Notes: generated by a model from the sequence alone, not told the origin. A stretch of 64,000 bases of DNA from Variimorphobacter saccharofermentans (GCF_014174405.1 NZ_JACEGA010000001.1:3873501-3937500); one strand, 5' to 3'. Shown: positions 35,180-44,610, numbered from the stretch's first letter. Translations and numbers: made by a program.

Positions 35180-36028
35180 TCACCCTTTAACTGCGCCTTG
35201 AGTCAGGCCGCTATATATCTGCTTTTGTCCTAAGATAAATATAATTAGAGCAGGAATGATGGTAATAATAACACCCGCTGTAATATAGTTATATTGATTA
35301 CCATAGGGCCCCGTGAATGTATATAAGGAAGTGGATACAGTAACTAGTTTGTCCTTATTCTGGAGATACAGATTAGCCATATAATACTCATTATACGTTC
35401 CCACTCCCTTTAGAATCATAACCGTTATGATGGCAGGCTTTAATAACGGAAATAAGATCTTAAAGAACACGCCAAAGTAGGTGGCACCATCCATAATTGC
35501 TGACTCATCTAAGGACACCGGTATATTTTCAAAGAACTGCAGGAATATGTATATTGATATTACATCCACTCCACACATAAGTATGATATATCCGTACAGG
35601 GAATCAATCAGTCTTAATGTATACATGATCTGATAGACGGTTACCTGAGTTGCAATGCCCGGTATCAGAGCAGCAAACAGAAATAAATTACGGACCAGAC
35701 CATTGCCCGGGAACTTAAATCTGCTTAAAATATATGCCAGCATGGTTCCAAACATAATTGCACCGCCTAGTACAAAGACAAGAATAATAAAGGTATTTAA
35801 AAAAGCGGTACCCATATTGGCCTTTTCCCATGCTATCTTATAATTTTCAAAATAAGTCCAGCTTTCCGGTAATGTCATGACATTGGTTTTCTTATATTCT
35901 TCTTCTGACTTGAATGATGTAACAAATGCTGTTACCATAGGCAGAATGGCAATTAAGGAGGCAAGCAGCAGCGAACCATACTTGATAATTGTGCCTATGA
36001 TTTTCAGTAGTCTTTTTCCAAATGTCAT
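35180..36028 (-). CDS. Carbohydrate ABC transporter permease (MalG/CUT1 type)
   Basis: 282 aa with six predicted membrane helices. The EAA loop, which contacts the ATPase, reads [28 protein letters not shown] (EAA---G pattern with IxLP-like end). The C-terminus [10 protein letters not shown] is typical of MalG-type permeases. It starts immediately at the stop of the partner permease gene. No ATPase gene is present, so the complex probably uses a shared MsmX-like ATPase coded elsewhere, as is common for CUT1 systems in Firmicutes. Confidence 0.93.
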   Translation of the reverse strand: MTFGKRLLKIIGTIIKYGSLLLASLIAILPMVTAFVTSFKSEEEYKKTNVMTLPESWTYFENYKIAWEKANMGTAFLNTFIILVFVLGGAIMFGTMLAYILSRFKFPGNGLVRNLFLFAALIPGIATQVTVYQIMYTLRLIDSLYGYIILMCGVDVISIYIFLQFFENIPVSLDESAIMDGATYFGVFFKILFPLLKPAIITVMILKGVGTYNEYYMANLYLQNKDKLVTVSTSLYTFTGPYGNQYNYITAGVIITIIPALIIFILGQKQIYSGLTQGAVKG

Positions 36029-37033
36029 TTATCTTCCCTCCTTATTATATTTTTTCAGCATCCTGGTGGTTTTTCTTGAGACATCCGCATTGGCATCACT
36101 AAATAGATAGTTGAAAAGTACCTTCTGTCCAATGGTTACCAGAACAATAATCCCAAATAAAATCAATGCCATGGCTGATGCTTTCCCCACCTTTTGAAGA
36201 TTACTATGTGCCAGATTGTGCATTACAAGGAAATAGGTAGCTGTTCCTCTTGTACCCTGTGTAATAACAAAGGGTGGCTCGAAAGCGCTTAAGGAACCGG
36301 TAATAGATAAGATCAAATTCAATACTACGATTGTCTGAATACTTGGAAGAATAATATAACGGAATTGATGCCAACGGTTCGCTCCATCCAGAGAAGACGA
36401 TTCATATAGCTCCTTGTCGACTGACATAATGGCACCAATGAATAGAACCATATTCTGTCCGACATATCTCCACAAAGAAGTAGCAACCAGCGATATATTA
36501 TTAATATTTTTATCTCTCAACCAGTAAGGTAAGTTGTCTAAATCAAACCCTATCCATGTCAGAACCGTATCCAACACAAATCCTCTTGTATAAAAGAATT
36601 TAAAAATAAAGCCAACAGCAATACCACTCACGAGGTACGGAAAGAAGATTGCTCCCTTAAATACACTTCCCGCTTTTGTCTTAAAGCTTAACATCGTTGC
36701 AAAATAAAGCGCGATCGCAAGCTGTACAAAGGAGCCGATTAAATAGTAAATACTTAATTTAAGCGAATTAAGAACCTCTTTATCCTTCAAAATTTCTGTA
36801 TAGTTTTTAAATCCCACATATTCACGTGGTCCGATATATTTCATATTGTATAAGCTAAACTCAAACATCTTTAAGAAAGGCAAATAGGTGAATACAAACA
36901 GTAATAATAACGGAACCGTCATAAAGGTTATTATAATCAAAGTCTTCTGACCCTTACCACTTCTCAACCATTTTATAATGCCCCGCTGCTTTCTTTCATC
37001 TTTAACAGTAATCGTGGTGTTATTTTTATCCAT
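36029..37033 (-). CDS. Carbohydrate ABC transporter permease (MalF/UgpA type)
   Basis: 334 aa from ATG 37033, chosen for AGGAGG six bases upstream; the longer frame would begin inside the preceding hairpin. Six membrane helices after a basic cytosolic N-terminus. EAA loop: ELYESSSLDGANRWHQFRYIILPSI. It pairs with the MalG-type permease that follows without a gap. The hairpin at 37053-37081 separates it from the binding-protein gene and probably sets the ratio of binding protein to permease. Confidence 0.93.
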   Translation of the reverse strand: MDKNNTTITVKDERKQRGIIKWLRSGKGQKTLIIITFMTVPLLLLFVFTYLPFLKMFEFSLYNMKYIGPREYVGFKNYTEILKDKEVLNSLKLSIYYLIGSFVQLAIALYFATMLSFKTKAGSVFKGAIFFPYLVSGIAVGFIFKFFYTRGFVLDTVLTWIGFDLDNLPYWLRDKNINNISLVATSLWRYVGQNMVLFIGAIMSVDKELYESSSLDGANRWHQFRYIILPSIQTIVVLNLILSITGSLSAFEPPFVITQGTRGTATYFLVMHNLAHSNLQKVGKASAMALILFGIIVLVTIGQKVLFNYLFSDANADVSRKTTRMLKKYNKEGR

Positions 37034-37052
37034 AAAACCTCCTACTTTAAAT

Positions 37053-37081
37053 ATGAGCCAGGGAGGATGGCCCTGGCTCAT
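37053..37081 (-). promoter_or_regulatory. Intercistronic hairpin between binding-protein and permease genes
   Basis: ATGAGCCAGGG and CCCTGGCTCAT form a perfect 11-bp stem with a 7-base loop, about 36 bp past the binding-protein stop. No U-run follows, which suggests an mRNA-stabilising or processing hairpin rather than a full terminator. Confidence 0.75.
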
Positions 37082-37117
37082 AAGGTAAATAACTAGAGTA
37101 CAGCTTTTATTACATAA

Positions 37118-38566
37118 TTATTGGTTCACTTCAATGCCTAATTCAGTCTGAGCTGCTGACCATTTTGCATTCCAATCTGCAACGATCTCATCCATAGTTT
37201 CTGACTTGTCATAAGCAGCCTCTAATACTCTCTGAACGTGAGTATTCTCCATATTGATACCTACTTCAGATTTTGTGTTAACATCATTTAAGAAGGTCTC
37301 TTCTCCAGCCAAAGCAGGGTTATCTACTACCAGTTCTACTCCTTCAAATGCAGCATATACATCAGGATACTCTGCACCCTTTACAACCGGAATACCTCCT
37401 TCACTAAAAGCAAAGTTGGACTGTTCCGTTAAGAATTTTACATATAATAAAGATGCAATCTTATTATCATCAGAAGCATTTACATTAATACCATAGCAGT
37501 AGTCAGGTCCTGCAGCTGCATATTGCTTTCCATTGACTGTAATCGGGAATGTCATATATCCTACATCATCCGGATTATCGCCTGCATCCTTCATCTGTGT
37601 TACAGCCCATGAGCCGAGTACCATTGTTCCGATTTCGCCTCTGTTCAGCATACCTTTACTGCTTTCCCAGTCAGTGGTTGTAGGATCATCTTCAATTAAG
37701 CCTCTTGCTACCGCTTCATACAGTAAATTATACACTGCATAAGGGCCTGTTCCATCACCTTTATTAGCAAATGGATCCTTCATATGAGGTAATTTTACGT
37801 TCATAAAGTCCGGGTCTCCTGTTGCTGAACCACCAATATATGCATCCCACGCGCCCATTGTCCAGCCAGCAGCAAAGTTCGTATATAGCGGGATTGCATC
37901 GGTATTATCCTTAATCTTCTGTAATGCATCCAGGAACTCATCCGGTGTCTTTGGTAATGTGGTGATGCCTGCATCAGCAAATACCTTCTTATTGTATAGA
38001 ACACCCTGCGCATTTACTGTGGAAGGAATTCCATATACTTTGCCTTCAAAGGAGAAATTATCAATGAAACCATAGGTTTCACCAATTTTATCATAGTCAC
38101 CAAAGCTTAGGAAAAGACCTGGAAGCTCATTCTTTAATGTGGTGGTGGGGATCATCATAATATCACCCCAGTCGCCTGTTGTTAATCTGATGGTTGCATC
38201 CTGTGCGTAATCTGTAATACCTTCATATGTAATGGTTACATTCGGATACATCTTCTGGAACTCTGTTACATAGCCAGCCAGCTTAGTATCAACGATATCC
38301 GTTCTATGGGTAAGGAACTTTAAGTCAGCTTTAATGTGGGTAAAATCTTCACCAAGTGTTAAAGTGTCAATTGTAGGAAATGCAGCAGTTGTAATATCTG
38401 CCGGAGCCTCATCTTCCGTTGTCTCCTCCTTAGGTGCTTCTGTAGCTGTGTTGTTCGTTCCCTCATTGCTCTTTGTATCGTCTTTTGCGTCTTTTGAGCC
38501 GCAAGCAGCAAGAGAAAATACCATTGTAAGAACTAGTAAAAGACTTAGCAATTTCTTAATTTTCAT
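37118..38566 (-). CDS. Sugar ABC transporter substrate-binding lipoprotein
   Basis: 482 aa. Signal peptide MKIKKLLSLLLVLTMVFSLA ends in the lipobox LAACG, so Cys22 is lipidated. A Thr/Glu/Asp-rich linker is followed by a family-1 extracellular solute-binding fold (FQKMYPNVTITYEGITDYAQD, DIMMIPTTTL, GKVYGIPSTVNAQGVLYNKK, GTMVLGSWAV). It captures a sugar or oligosaccharide for the two permeases; which sugar cannot be read from sequence. It has its own promoter with an overlapping LacI-type operator, and GGGGG before ATG 38566. Confidence 0.94.
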   Translation of the reverse strand: MKIKKLLSLLLVLTMVFSLAACGSKDAKDDTKSNEGTNNTATEAPKEETTEDEAPADITTAAFPTIDTLTLGEDFTHIKADLKFLTHRTDIVDTKLAGYVTEFQKMYPNVTITYEGITDYAQDATIRLTTGDWGDIMMIPTTTLKNELPGLFLSFGDYDKIGETYGFIDNFSFEGKVYGIPSTVNAQGVLYNKKVFADAGITTLPKTPDEFLDALQKIKDNTDAIPLYTNFAAGWTMGAWDAYIGGSATGDPDFMNVKLPHMKDPFANKGDGTGPYAVYNLLYEAVARGLIEDDPTTTDWESSKGMLNRGEIGTMVLGSWAVTQMKDAGDNPDDVGYMTFPITVNGKQYAAAGPDYCYGINVNASDDNKIASLLYVKFLTEQSNFAFSEGGIPVVKGAEYPDVYAAFEGVELVVDNPALAGEETFLNDVNTKSEVGINMENTHVQRVLEAAYDKSETMDEIVADWNAKWSAAQTELGIEVNQ

Positions 38567-38628
38567 TTCAATTCCCCCTAATTAAAATTGTTAATTGGTA
38601 CTAATAAATACTTGAATTAAGTTATTTT

Positions 38629-38644
38629 AAGTTATCGTTAACTT
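38629..38644. promoter_or_regulatory. LacI-family operator of the sugar ABC operon
   Basis: AAGTTATCGTTAACTT is a 16-bp near-perfect palindrome with central CG, the hallmark of LacI-family sites. It begins 8 bp downstream of the -10 box, so bound regulator would block transcription start. Confidence 0.7.
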
Positions 38645-38652
38645 ACGACGTA

Positions 38653-38682
38653 ATTATATATTATGTCTATTCTTCTTGTCAA
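38653..38682 (-). promoter_or_regulatory. Promoter of the sugar ABC operon
   Basis: Read on the minus strand, TTGACA (38682-38677) and TATAAT (38658-38653) are both consensus, with an 18-bp spacer. They lie 87 bp before the binding-protein ATG. Confidence 0.85.
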
Positions 38683-38812
38683 GAACTTTTCTAAAATTAT
38701 ACAAAATGCACCATTATGCATAATTAATATATGGATATATATTTTTATCAAATAGTATTTTAGTACCAGTTTAATAATAATTTAACCTAATTCCAGTTTA
38801 TATTGTGACTAA

Positions 38813-38846
38813 AAAGGAAGGTTAACCCACTGGTTAACCTTCCTTT
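38813..38846 (-). terminator. Terminator of the LacI-family gene
   Basis: AAAGGAAGGTTAACC and GGTTAACCTTCCTTT pair perfectly around four bases, about 60 bp past the regulator's stop on the minus strand, followed by TTTTAG. Confidence 0.88.
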
Positions 38847-38906
38847 ATCAAACTACCTTCTATGTTATTTTAAGTTAATTCTTTAACTACAAAAAAAATA
38901 ATATTG

Positions 38907-39920
38907 TCATTTCCTTCTGTTATGGACAGAGTCACGATACACCAGTTTACCACTGATAACTTTTCTTCCAAAACTTCGATCATCACCTTGTATTTTACGC
39001 ATGACCGCTTTGACTGCTGTTTCAGCCATTGCTTCCATATCCACTTCCACTGTTGTTAATTTCGGCGAGGATAGGTTCGCATATATATAATTATCGAATC
39101 CTACTACTGAAATATCCTTCGGAATCTTATATCCCTCTTTCTTAAGCTTACGGATAAACAGATATGCTACGGAGTCACAGTTACACACAAATGCCGTGGG
39201 CATGTGCTGAGGTAAAGCAAAGTCGATATACGCTCCATCTTCACTACGGTCATTAATAATCCAGCTTTCATTAATGCTTAGATCATTCGTAATCATAGCT
39301 TTATAATACCCAAGATAGCGATCCAGAATACTGCTTGTCGCAAAAATATTTCCCACAAAACCAATGTCCTTATGCCCCATATCAATGATATGGTTTGTCA
39401 GAGTATACGCTCCATAAAAGCTATCACTGATGACAGAATCCACGTCCAGAATTTCATCATAGAAATCAAGAAACACCAAAGGCATATCACTTTTTTTAAT
39501 AACCGACAAATAGTCTGAAGCCATTTGGCCGATTATAATAATGCCATCCACTTTATTATCCGAGATAATATTCGGTATGAATAATTCCTTTTCCGCCTCC
39601 GTTGTTACAATTTCCATAATCCCGTAGTAATTTACTTCCGCCAAAGCAGTAACAACATTGTGATACATTTTCAAGTAAAATGCATTATCATCGTCATTCT
39701 TGATATAACGTTCTGCTATAATCACACCAATATTATAGCTCTTTCCCTCCTTCATACTCTTAGCCAGGGAGTTAAAACGGTATCCCATTTCCACAGCAAC
39801 TGTGCGGATTTTATCTCTTAATTCCGAGCCAACGCCATCCTTATCAGATAATGCCTTTGACACTGTAACGGTGCTAACGTTCAGCCTTTGTGCAATATCC
39901 TTCATCGTCACTTTTTTCAC
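38907..39920 (-). CDS. LacI-family transcription regulator
   Basis: 337 aa from GTG 39920 with GGGGGG 8 bases upstream. The DNA-binding head is VTMKDIAQRLNVSTVTVSKALSDKDGV, with the hinge helix GYRFNSLAKSMKEGKS. The effector domain is a sugar-binding fold: NIGVIIAERYI, VDGIIIIGQM, MPLVFLDFYD, DSVISDSFYGAYTLTNHII, HKDIGFVGN, AFVCNCDSVAYLFIRKL and ISVVGFDNYIYANLSSPKLTTVEVDMEAMA. It lies just upstream of the sugar ABC operon on the same strand and most likely represses it through the CG-centred operator at 38629-38644. Confidence 0.93.
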   Translation of the reverse strand: MKKVTMKDIAQRLNVSTVTVSKALSDKDGVGSELRDKIRTVAVEMGYRFNSLAKSMKEGKSYNIGVIIAERYIKNDDDNAFYLKMYHNVVTALAEVNYYGIMEIVTTEAEKELFIPNIISDNKVDGIIIIGQMASDYLSVIKKSDMPLVFLDFYDEILDVDSVISDSFYGAYTLTNHIIDMGHKDIGFVGNIFATSSILDRYLGYYKAMITNDLSINESWIINDRSEDGAYIDFALPQHMPTAFVCNCDSVAYLFIRKLKKEGYKIPKDISVVGFDNYIYANLSSPKLTTVEVDMEAMAETAVKAVMRKIQGDDRSFGRKVISGKLVYRDSVHNRRK

Positions 39921-40094
39921 TGCTTTATCCCCCCTTTGCCCAATGCATTAATACTTATACAAATGCACTTAACATGAATTGTCCGTAATAATTTATTTTA
40001 TTTTAATATATTTTGTTAACTATTACAATTAATTCTTTACTTAATTTTTTAGGCAACTTATCCTCCCATCCAATTTCCTGGTTTCGAGAACTTA

Positions 40095-40643
40095 TTAATT
40101 CTCTTTTTCGACCTTACCAAACTTCTCTTCATAATTCTTAAGACAATGTTCTATGATGGCAATTGCCTCATCAGGGCCTCCCAGCTCATTGACTGCAGTT
40201 TGCTTACCCTCCAGTTCCTTATATACACTGAAAAAGTGTCTCATTTCATTAAAAATGTGCTGAGGCAACTCACAGATATTCGTGTACATATTATAAGAGG
40301 GGTCGTTATAAGGAATTGCAATAATCTTCTCATCACCCATGCCATTGTCTATCATTTTCATTGCACCAATCGGATAGCACCGAACCAACGATAACGGTTC
40401 AATTGGTTCAGAACATAGAACCAGGACATCAAGGGGATCCTTATCATCTCCATAGGTACGAGGAATAAATCCATAATTAGCGGGATAGTGTGTTGAAGTA
40501 TATAGGATTCGATCCAAAATAATAAATCCTGTTTCCTTATCCAGCTCATATTTCTTTTTACTTCCCTTAGAGATTTCTACAACTGCTATAAAGTCCTGAG
40601 ATTTTATCCTCTCCGGATTGATATCATGCCAAATATTATTCAT
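40095..40643 (-). CDS. ppa: Inorganic pyrophosphatase, family I
   Basis: 182 aa from ATG 40643, chosen for GGAGG five bases upstream (an ATG at 40664 lacks a site). Family I features: [43 protein letters not shown] with the DxxPxDxLV metal site, then [13 protein letters not shown] and [11 protein letters not shown]. It hydrolyses pyrophosphate to drive biosynthesis in the cytosol. Monocistronic. Confidence 0.95.
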   Translation of the reverse strand: MNNIWHDINPERIKSQDFIAVVEISKGSKKKYELDKETGFIILDRILYTSTHYPANYGFIPRTYGDDKDPLDVLVLCSEPIEPLSLVRCYPIGAMKMIDNGMGDEKIIAIPYNDPSYNMYTNICELPQHIFNEMRHFFSVYKELEGKQTAVNELGGPDEAIAIIEHCLKNYEEKFGKVEKEN

Positions 40644-40877
40644 CTTGACCTCCATTCGCCACACAAGGCTTATTTATTATATTATTAATTATTATTTTCC
40701 ATCCTATCATATCATTTATTTTCATGCCACTTAATTCTCCATCATGTGACTGCTTTATGGCTATTCTTTTCTGTTTTGCCGGCTTACAATTATCATATTT
40801 TTTGAAGCGAGTTATATAATCTAAATGTAATATTCTACCATTCAATCCCCTTTTTTTACCTTTCATGGTCTTCTACA

Positions 40878-40906
40878 TTGAAAGGATTTACAAAACTCTA
40901 TATAGT
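40878..40906 (+). promoter_or_regulatory. Promoter of the PqqD/M50-like gene
   Basis: TTGAAA (40878-40883) and TATAGT (40901-40906), spacer 17 bp. The upstream ATG at 40865 would precede this promoter, which supports the later start at 40970. The rest of 40644-40969 shows no other feature. Confidence 0.55.
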
Positions 40907-40969
40907 TATCTAAACAACAAGAAACCCTACTATTCACTTCGTGTTATTCAAGGAGGAATAAAGAAGAGC

Positions 40970-41938
40970 ATGCCGGATCTAACTGACATAGAGCTAATTG
41001 AAAGAGAAACCTACTATATTGTCTGCAATCAATCTCACTTTTATAAGGTTGGTAAGAATGAGGGATCGATACTTGTCAGGTTAAAAAACGGAGTTTGCAT
41101 AAATGAAGTATCTCAACAATTAGGACTATCCATAAACGAATTACTAAATCTGTTAAAAAGCTTTGAAGATCGAGGAATGATCCAGCCACAAGAGGATTTG
41201 CACTTATTGTATTTCCGTTTTCCTCTGTTATCACCGGATCATATTCTTGGAAGATTAGCTAATACGATAAGAAGAAACAAAACATTTTTCTGCTTTTTAC
41301 TTTTTATAGCGAATTATGTAATTACACTTGGTATCACCATGTTAATTCTTAGCCATAGAGAAATCTTCAAATATAATATTTTTCAATTGAATATATATGA
41401 GATTATTTACTCCATGTTGATATTATTTATTACATTGGGTATACGTGAGCTTTGCCATGGTCTTGCATATAAATATTTTGGTGGTTATGTAGGTAAGCTG
41501 GGTATCTTATTCGTCTTTTTCCTACCGGTGATATATTGTGATATCCGCGGAAACAGAACCCAAATGACTAAAGTTCAGAAAGCAATCACTGCGTTTGCCG
41601 GTATCTATTGCAATACGATACTTTTATCAATCAGTAGCATCTTATTTTTTATTGGTATACGATCCTCCTATTTGATCATATTGCTTTATATTAACCTGAT
41701 TACTATTTGCGTAAATTTAATACCGTTTATACCCTTTGACGGCTACCATGTACTAGATACCGTATTCGGAATACCTGATTTATATAAGAAATCGTTTATA
41801 GGTGTCTCCAATGTATTTCGGCATTGCAGCCGAGAGGAGAAGATAATAGGTTTCTACGGTATTGCAAATTGGATATTTATCATCGTCTCTTTATATGTGG
41901 GGGTAGTCTCTATCTCCGGAATACTCACTAAGATTTAG
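40970..41938 (+). CDS. PqqD-like / M50-like membrane protein, first zinc His missing
   Basis: 322 aa from ATG 40970 (AGGAGG lies 13 bases upstream, somewhat far). The N-terminal about 75 residues are PqqD-like (RETYYIVCNQSHFYKVGKNEGSILVRL, then a winged-helix EVSQQLGLSINELLNLL). Then come six membrane helices with site-2-protease features: GIRELCHGLAYKYFGG, where HExxH is RExxH, and NLIPFIPFDGYHVLD, with the third ligand Asp intact. Related proteins occur in peptide (RiPP-type) export and maturation clusters. With the first His replaced by Arg, proteolysis is doubtful. Upstream of the two-component genes on the same strand. Confidence 0.72.
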   Translation: MPDLTDIELIERETYYIVCNQSHFYKVGKNEGSILVRLKNGVCINEVSQQLGLSINELLNLLKSFEDRGMIQPQEDLHLLYFRFPLLSPDHILGRLANTIRRNKTFFCFLLFIANYVITLGITMLILSHREIFKYNIFQLNIYEIIYSMLILFITLGIRELCHGLAYKYFGGYVGKLGILFVFFLPVIYCDIRGNRTQMTKVQKAITAFAGIYCNTILLSISSILFFIGIRSSYLIILLYINLITICVNLIPFIPFDGYHVLDTVFGIPDLYKKSFIGVSNVFRHCSREEKIIGFYGIANWIFIIVSLYVGVVSISGILTKI

Positions 41939-42073
41939 ACATGACAATCCAAACTTATTCTAGTTATTATTCACTTAATTACATTCGGTTTATCTACGGC
42001 ATATTCTGCCGTTATGATAAATAATGGGTACTCACCGTACGAATAGCCCCCCAGCTATTCACCCCTATTTAGT

Positions 42074-42134
42074 AAGAATCAAGGATACAAAATCCATCCA
42101 AAATTTTGTATCCTTGGTTCTTATTTTTATTTTT
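42074..42134 (+). terminator. Terminator after the M50-like gene
   Basis: AAGAATCAAGGATACAAAAT and ATTTTGTATCCTTGGTTCTT pair almost fully, followed by ATTTTTATTTTT. It separates the M50-like gene from the response-regulator transcript. Confidence 0.9.
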
Positions 42135-42146
42135 GCCCTAATTAAA

Positions 42147-42175
42147 TTGCAAAAAAAGCTCGCACATTGTATAAT
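42147..42175 (+). promoter_or_regulatory. Promoter of the two-component operon
   Basis: TTGCAA (42147-42152) and TATAAT (42170-42175), spacer 17 bp, lie 38 bp before the response-regulator ATG. Confidence 0.7.
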
Positions 42176-42213
42176 AATGTAAGTTAGAACATGGTAATAA
42201 AAGGGGGCTTTCT

Positions 42214-42909
42214 ATGCGTGTTGCAGTATGTGATGACGAACAGATTATCCGCAGTATTACGGTAAAACTTCTGAAAGAATATAGCAACCAAGTTTCCATA
42301 GATTTCGAAATACTGACCTTCTCTTCCGGTGAAGAGCTTCTACAATACAACAAAGATATTGATATTATACTTATGGATATTGAAATGGATGGTATTGACG
42401 GAATTAAAACCACCGACCTTATCTATCGTAGGAATCCAAAAACTCTGACCATATTGCTTACCAGCCATGTGAGACGCTTTAAGGAAGGATATAAGGTTCA
42501 TGCCTTCCGATTTATGACAAAGCCCATCCAAAGATCAGAATTCAAAGAGTATATGAACGATGCAATTGCTGAGATATTGGGGAACAAAACGATTACCCTA
42601 CGAAAAGACGGCGTTGATATGAAGGTTTATATACGCAACATATTATATATCGCTGCACAATTCGGCTATTCTGAGATTTGGACTACAAAGGATATGTTTC
42701 GTAGTGAACTAAGCCTCTTACAATGGGAAGATCAACTTGACAAAACTCTGTTCTTCCGGTGCCACAAGAAATATATTGTTAATGTCGGTCAGATAGAGGA
42801 CCTTATTAAAAATATAGTGATACTAAAAAACGGAGAAAAGGTTAAAGTTTCTCGAAGAAAGTATCCGGATTTGAGAGAAATTTTTATTAATTTTAATGTG
42901 ACACATTAA
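42214..42909 (+). CDS. LytTR-family response regulator (AgrA-like)
   Basis: 231 aa. Receiver domain: MRVAVCDDEQIIRS with the acidic pair, DIDIILMDIEMDGIDG with the phospho-acceptor Asp, LTILLTSHV and FRFMTKPI (Thr/Lys switch). The C-terminal LytTR domain (about 130-228) has YIRNILYIAAQFGYSEIWTT and LFFRCHKKYIVNVGQIEDL, the DNA-binding beta fold of AgrA/LytR. It would be phosphorylated by the kinase coded 75 bp downstream, which is interrupted, so this circuit is probably inactive in the sequenced strain. AAAAGGGGG before the ATG. Confidence 0.93.
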   Translation: MRVAVCDDEQIIRSITVKLLKEYSNQVSIDFEILTFSSGEELLQYNKDIDIILMDIEMDGIDGIKTTDLIYRRNPKTLTILLTSHVRRFKEGYKVHAFRFMTKPIQRSEFKEYMNDAIAEILGNKTITLRKDGVDMKVYIRNILYIAAQFGYSEIWTTKDMFRSELSLLQWEDQLDKTLFFRCHKKYIVNVGQIEDLIKNIVILKNGEKVKVSRRKYPDLREIFINFNVTH

Positions 42910-42984
42910 AACATTTAATATAGTATGTAAGAATTCTCATTTATATGAAACTTTCATTACCCATATAAAGATTGAAGGTGAATT

Positions 42985-43824
42985 ATGTTTGGTCTTTTAC
43001 TAATTACATTAAGCCTAGAGTGTCTACGCTATATAATAATTTTCAACAAATTATTAGATTATCCTTTTCGTAAAGGAAATTTAAAATATTTGTACATTGT
43101 AAGCTGTCTAATGATATACAGTTCTTTTTCATTTTTAGATCCTTTTTTAAAGGATGTTTTTGCATCTATATTTCTTGTATTGTTTGTTTTTATTGCTATG
43201 CTCGTTTTTTTCGATGGCAAAATATCTAAATTAATTTTATCGTATTTTATAGTCGCCTTTTCTACTGTTATATGGGATAATTTGATTTTTTGCTTTATTG
43301 AAAAGATTGATATTTTGAACGTTCCAGATACAAATACATCATTAATACGTATGTGTATATTTTGCATTACCTTAATACCATTTATATTATTTATAAGTGA
43401 ATATATTAACAAACAAAGACATAAGTTTATACTTATAAATGGAGCCCTCTCTCCAAGTATCTATATTCTTATTTTAATATGTATATTTATAACATCTGCT
43501 ATAGTTACATTTTATAGATCAAATAAGCTTCGTAATTATGATGCAACACTGCCAAATATCGTCATAGTGGTAATATCAATAATATATTTTGTTCTATGTA
43601 TTGCTTTGGTATTTCTTTTTAATTCACGAGAAAAATATAAAATTATTAATAACATCCGCGAAGAATATATGTTTAAACAAGTTGAATATTATAAAGCCAT
43701 GTTATCTCAATATGAAGATGTGAGAAAATTTCGTCATGATTTTAAAAATCACATTATAAGCATTCAAGAACTTCTATATTCTGATCGATTGGAAACGGTT
43801 AAAGAATATGTTAATCATATATAC
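42985..43824 (+). pseudogene. AgrC-like sensor histidine kinase, N-terminal part, interrupted by insertion
   Basis: 280 codons remain before the insertion. Six to seven membrane helices (about 1-200) form an AgrC-type sensor. Then a coiled-coil and the H-box RKFRHDFKNHIISIQELL with the phosphorylated His. At 43825 the frame enters the mobile element and stops after 22 foreign codons at 43893. The missing ATPase half is at 47213-47683. Joining 43824 to 47219 gives ...EYVNHIYHTYENNTW... in one frame without loss, so the insertion is the only lesion seen. The kinase would respond to an extracellular peptide; the ligand is unknown. Confidence 0.93.
43819..43824. repeat. Target-site duplication, left copy
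   Basis: ATATAC directly before the TGTTATTCGGCA element end; identical to 47213-47218. Confidence 0.85.
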
Positions 43825-43930
43825 TGTTATTCGGCATTTTACATGCCCCAGCTCTTTTCCTTTTCAAGCAAATTAAAAGAAGGTACTGAGTAAATCATTC
43901 TGATGCATTTTACGGCAGATTGTTTTATCC
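43825..43930. repeat. Left-end iterated transposase-site-like repeats
   Basis: GCATTTTACATGCCCC (43834-43849), GCAAATTAAAAGAAGG (43868-43883), GCATTTTACGGCAGAT (43904-43919) and GCAGATTGTTTTATCC (43915-43930) share a GCAnATTnnnn pattern, all in the same direction. A 12-bp inverted pair AAGAAGGTACTG/CAGTACCTTCTT also spans 43877-43941. Confidence 0.55.
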
Positions 43931-44045
43931 AGTACCTTCTTATGTTATCATAACTATGTTCCTAATAAATTAAGCAGCAGAAATCTCCCCGACCAAAGTT
44001 TGATTTCTGCCGCATGCTCAAGTCTGTGGTGAACCACAGCCTCAC

Positions 44046-44573
44046 ATGCTTATGATAACGATATCTACCGAATATTGCAATCCTATTTCACAAGATTCCT
44101 ACGAAAATTTAATTAATTCTCTTCAATTCCACCAGTTGACCTGCACCTGTGGGCATTCTGCATGCCTTACGATTCATGGCTACTATGATCGTAACATAAA
44201 ACTGAAGGACCATTCTGTTCTTTTACATATCTGCCGCGTAAAATGCAACCATTGTAATACAACACACGCCTTACTTCCATCGTTTATTGTTCCTTATTCA
44301 CAGATCTCGTTACCTGATCAGGTGGATATCATTTCCTGTCATGAGAACTCTGGTAACTACTCCGATGTCATGGAGAGAACTCCCTCCATTGATGAAAACT
44401 GTATTCACTCTATCGTTCGCAGATATATCCACCACTGGCTTCAGCGGATTTTGTCTTTTAAGCTCTTTGTCTCCACATCCCACACCTTCATCCAGATCTG
44501 TTTTTTACATTACGGTCGCCAATTTATGCAGGTTAAAAAAACACCAAATATTTTATTTCTAACACCCACATAA
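44046..44573 (+). CDS. DUF6431-like zinc-finger protein of the element
   Basis: 175 aa. The N-terminal half has a zinc-ribbon-like array: CTCGHSACLTIHGYYDR, then ICRVKCNHCNTTHALLPSFIVPYSQIS, the arrangement seen in DUF6431 proteins that accompany this type of transposase. The C-terminal half has a short helical segment (SIDENCIHSIVRRYIHHW). It probably binds DNA, perhaps helping target or end recognition, but there is no direct evidence. Start is either ATG 44046 or 44052; neither has a strong ribosome binding site. Confidence 0.75.
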   Translation: MLMITISTEYCNPISQDSYENLINSLQFHQLTCTCGHSACLTIHGYYDRNIKLKDHSVLLHICRVKCNHCNTTHALLPSFIVPYSQISLPDQVDIISCHENSGNYSDVMERTPSIDENCIHSIVRRYIHHWLQRILSFKLFVSTSHTFIQICFLHYGRQFMQVKKTPNILFLTPT

Positions 44574-44610
44574 CCTTACACGACATCCCATATGGAACCT
44601 TCTATACTAT

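Noticed and set aside
40636..40866. 76-codon minus-strand ORF upstream of pyrophosphatase
   Set aside because: No RBS, odd composition and covers the pyrophosphatase start region.
41939..42073. Tiny ORF MINNGYSPYE as a peptide precursor of the M50-like protein
   Set aside because: No ribosome binding site and no typical leader; too weak to call.
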